A stretch of DNA of 24,184 bases from Vicingus sp036171675. GTDB lineage: Bacteria > Bacteroidota > Bacteroidia > Flavobacteriales_E > Vicingaceae. The notes under the pieces are model-generated. The model made no database searches. It saw nothing but the letters and a program-made list of their open reading frames with translations, and was not told where the DNA came from. A program made the translations under genes and the position numbers. Below, in pieces: positions 22,491 to 24,184 of the stretch. Each line of letters starts with the position of its first letter. Position 1 is the stretch's first letter. Where the stretch lies: NCBI GenBank assembly GCA_036171675.1, contig JAVHRO010000008.1, positions 1 to 24,184 of the forward strand. The letters are read 5' to 3'.

Positions 22491-23939
22491 CTACGTGTTT
22501 TTAATTCTAAACAGCCTTTTAATAAAGTTAATATACGAATCAACATTAAACATAGCCGAATCAGTAGTTGCCTTATAGGTAAAGAAGAAACCTAATGGAA
22601 ACAATACTGCCGAAGCTAACCACATTCCTTGGTAAACTTCAATAACTTGTTCTTTAGCCATTTTTTCGCCAGAAATGGATAATATCCAAAATAACAAAAA
22701 GAAAATTACCGAAATAACTACAGGCATTCCCAACCCACCTTTCTGCACTATGGCTCCTAAAGGAGCACCAATAAAAAACATAATAAGACAAGCCAACGAA
22801 AATGTAAATTTTCGGTGCCACTCTACTTTTAGATTGAGCAAATTTTCTTTGTAATAATTAGTTTCAACCAAAACTCCAGAAGCTCTACCTCTATTGGTTC
22901 TCGCATTATTTATTGCTATATAAATAACTGACTGGGTTTCTTCTTTAGTTAACTGTTTAAGCAGCGTATCGATAAAAATACTTTTTGGCTGAATTAGATT
23001 TTTCTTTAATTCAGCGTAGTTGGGTTCATTAACTATAAATGAACCATGCACTGATTCATAAAAATTGTCTATTTTTTTTTCAAAATTTGTTGTTATGGTA
23101 TCTGTTTTTTCAGTGAGTTGTCTTAAATTAAGCATTCTATAATCTTCTTTAAACAACTCTTCATCCGTTCTATTTAATTTAAAACCCGATAAATCAATTC
23201 TCATTTGATATTCATCAAATGAAAACCTTGATAAGGGAAAAACTTTATCTATTCTACTTTCACTATTTTCCTGATAATCAACACCATGGTATAAATTCAC
23301 TGAAAAATACAATTTATTATCAGAGATTTTCATGATTCCTGAATCTGCAATGGTAAGCTGTCTATTTCCATTGTCTTCGGTATGATTATAAATCATTACA
23401 CCTTTTAAAATATCTCCTTGCTTTGAAGGAATTTTATCCTTTACCCGAATTACATAACCATCAATTTCATTATAAAAAACATCAGGCAAGATATTAAATG
23501 CAGGCTTTTGCGAACGAATATCGTACAAGAGTGAATAAAACTTTAGATTAGCCACAGGAATAACATTATTTGCAAAGAAAAAAGCTCCAAGACCAATTAT
23601 CGACACCATAATTATTAATGGCTTCATCACTTTTTGTAATGAAATACCAGCTGCTTTAAACGAAACCAATTCAAAATGTTCGCCTAAATTGCCGAAAGTC
23701 ATTAGAGAAGCTAATAGTATTGCTAAAGGTAACGCCAATGGAACAAGGTTAGCAGAAGCAAAAATTAATAACTCTGCAATAACGTACCACTCCAATCCTT
23801 TTCCCAGCATTTCATCGATATACAGCCAAATGAATTGCATTAATAACACAAATAATGCAATAAAAAAGGTCATGATAAATGGCCCTATAAAAGATTTTAA
23901 TATAAAAATGTTGGCTTTCTTCAATTCAATTCTTTGCAT
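22491..23939 (-). CDS. LptF/LptG-family permease (YjgP/YjgQ)
   Basis: 482 residues from ATG at 23939 (MQRIELKKANIFILKSFIGPF). The frame stays open a little further upstream, with a TTG at 23966. Three N-terminal membrane segments (about 20-50, 57-85, 100-125) are followed by a large periplasmic beta-rich domain (about 135-390). Three C-terminal segments follow, including FSLACLIMFFIGAPLGAIVQKGGLGMPVVIS, the conserved LptF/G signature. With LptB and its partner permease it extracts LPS from the inner membrane for transport to the outer membrane. F versus G cannot be assigned. It converges on the SDR gene with a 21-nt gap. A TATATTTG string abuts the ATG. Confidence 0.9.
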   Translation of the reverse strand: MQRIELKKANIFILKSFIGPFIMTFFIALFVLLMQFIWLYIDEMLGKGLEWYVIAELLIFASANLVPLALPLAILLASLMTFGNLGEHFELVSFKAAGISLQKVMKPLIIMVSIIGLGAFFFANNVIPVANLKFYSLLYDIRSQKPAFNILPDVFYNEIDGYVIRVKDKIPSKQGDILKGVMIYNHTEDNGNRQLTIADSGIMKISDNKLYFSVNLYHGVDYQENSESRIDKVFPLSRFSFDEYQMRIDLSGFKLNRTDEELFKEDYRMLNLRQLTEKTDTITTNFEKKIDNFYESVHGSFIVNEPNYAELKKNLIQPKSIFIDTLLKQLTKEETQSVIYIAINNARTNRGRASGVLVETNYYKENLLNLKVEWHRKFTFSLACLIMFFIGAPLGAIVQKGGLGMPVVISVIFFLLFWILSISGEKMAKEQVIEVYQGMWLASAVLFPLGFFFTYKATTDSAMFNVDSYINFIKRLFRIKNT

Positions 23940-23982
23940 ACAAATATAAACAACTTCATTAATCAATAAACACCTAAAAAAT

Positions 23983-24032
23983 GAAATTAAAAAATCGACC
24001 CCGATAGCTATTGAGGTCGATTTTTTAATTTC
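23983..24032 (-). terminator. Strong hairpin terminator of the T9SS cargo gene
   Basis: Two 18-nt arms (23983-24000 and 24015-24032) pair perfectly. The core TCGACC/GGTCGA is extended by A/T pairs that supply a U-run on either strand, and the loop is 14 nt. It starts 14 nt after the stop codon at 24047, so it ends the leftward gene at the right edge. Confidence 0.9.
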
Positions 24033-24046
24033 AAATTATACTATAA

Positions 24047-24184
24047 TTATTTTTTCACCATTTTTTTAGTGGCAATTAGTTTACCATTAGCAATAAGGCT
24101 GTAGGTGTAAACACCAGTTTTAAGGTTAACACCATAAACAGTCAATTTACTTTCGCCACGTTCATCGATAATGAGTTCTTTGAT
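24047..24184 (-). CDS. C-terminal end of a probable T9SS cargo protein (partial)
   Basis: 45 codons and a TAA are visible on the minus strand; the rest lies beyond the window. The tail includes GVYTYSLIANGKLIATKKM and ends MVKK. This pattern of G-x-Y-x-Y-S-L, then N/D-G-K-L-I and T-K-K-M, is typical of C-terminal sorting-type domains of Bacteroidota exported proteins, including some with endosialidase-chaperone or tail-fibre-like parts. The protein's main function cannot be known from this fragment. It is followed by a strong hairpin terminator. Confidence 0.75.
   Translation of the reverse strand: MKELIIDERGESKLTVYGVNLKTGVYTYSLIANGKLIATKKMVKK

Noticed and set aside
22479..22494. GTAG...CTAC hairpin between the convergent SDR and LptF/G genes
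   Set aside because: Only four base pairs; too weak to call a terminator.
1..24184. CRISPR array, prophage module, toxin-antitoxin or defence island
   Set aside because: No regular spaced repeats, no phage structural or integrase genes, and no small toxin/antitoxin gene pair recognised. The window is mostly housekeeping and envelope genes.

Overview
This window is a piece of a low-GC Bacteroidota chromosome. The evidence is consistent. Putative -7 elements of the Bacteroidota form TAnnTTTG precede many transcription units, and clear Shine-Dalgarno sequences are rare. Two proteins look like type IX secretion (T9SS) cargo: a complete M43-type metalloprotease with a C-terminal sorting domain, and a cut-off C-terminus at the right edge. 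There are several Bacteroidota-style lipoproteins and hypothetical families (DUF6438-like, DUF4412-like, YceI-like). The presence of mqnE points to menaquinone synthesis by the futalosine route rather than the classical Men route. I cannot place the organism below phylum level.

Layout from left to right. (1) 1-82 is the start of an IS1595-type transposase, cut by the window edge. (2) 295-970 is a leftward two-gene heavy-metal-associated (HMA) unit: a small CopZ-like chaperone followed by an HMA lipoprotein. A divergent EamA-type permease lies to its right, and a 7-2-7 palindrome overlaps the likely control region between them. (3) 2067-6176 runs rightward: pyrG, yidC and a small lipoprotein, tightly spaced. 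(4) 6259-10033 runs rightward: a GNAT-like protein, a secreted DUF4412-like protein, an exported C1B (bleomycin hydrolase-like) peptidase and an acidic hypothetical, closed by a perfect-palindrome terminator. (5) 10192-16717 runs leftward: a YceI-like lipoprotein, a glycerophosphodiester phosphodiesterase coupled to mqnE, the M43 protease with PKD and T9SS domains, and a GlcD-like FAD oxidase. (6) A tRNA-Arg(ACG) gene on the minus strand sits at 17045-17118 and has an unusual G19/C56 double substitution. (7) 17168-21328 is a tight leftward operon of two GT4 glycosyltransferases, dapD and a GT9 heptosyltransferase-like protein. A divergent SDR (GDP-6-deoxymannose reductase-like) lies upstream at 21498-22469. 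(8) 22491-23939 is an LptF/LptG-type permease. A strong hairpin follows, and then the tail of a T9SS cargo gene.

Functionally, the right half is envelope-centred: surface sugar assembly, LPS transport, and lysine/diaminopimelate synthesis for peptidoglycan. The left and middle parts mix housekeeping (CTP synthase, membrane insertase, menaquinone synthesis) with secreted proteins. I see no CRISPR array, no phage module and no obvious defence or toxin system. Most of the window is ordinary chromosome. The observations most worth a second look are the tRNA-Arg core substitution, a possible small plus-strand transcript at about 15150-15315, and the SDR with altered catalytic and cofactor motifs.
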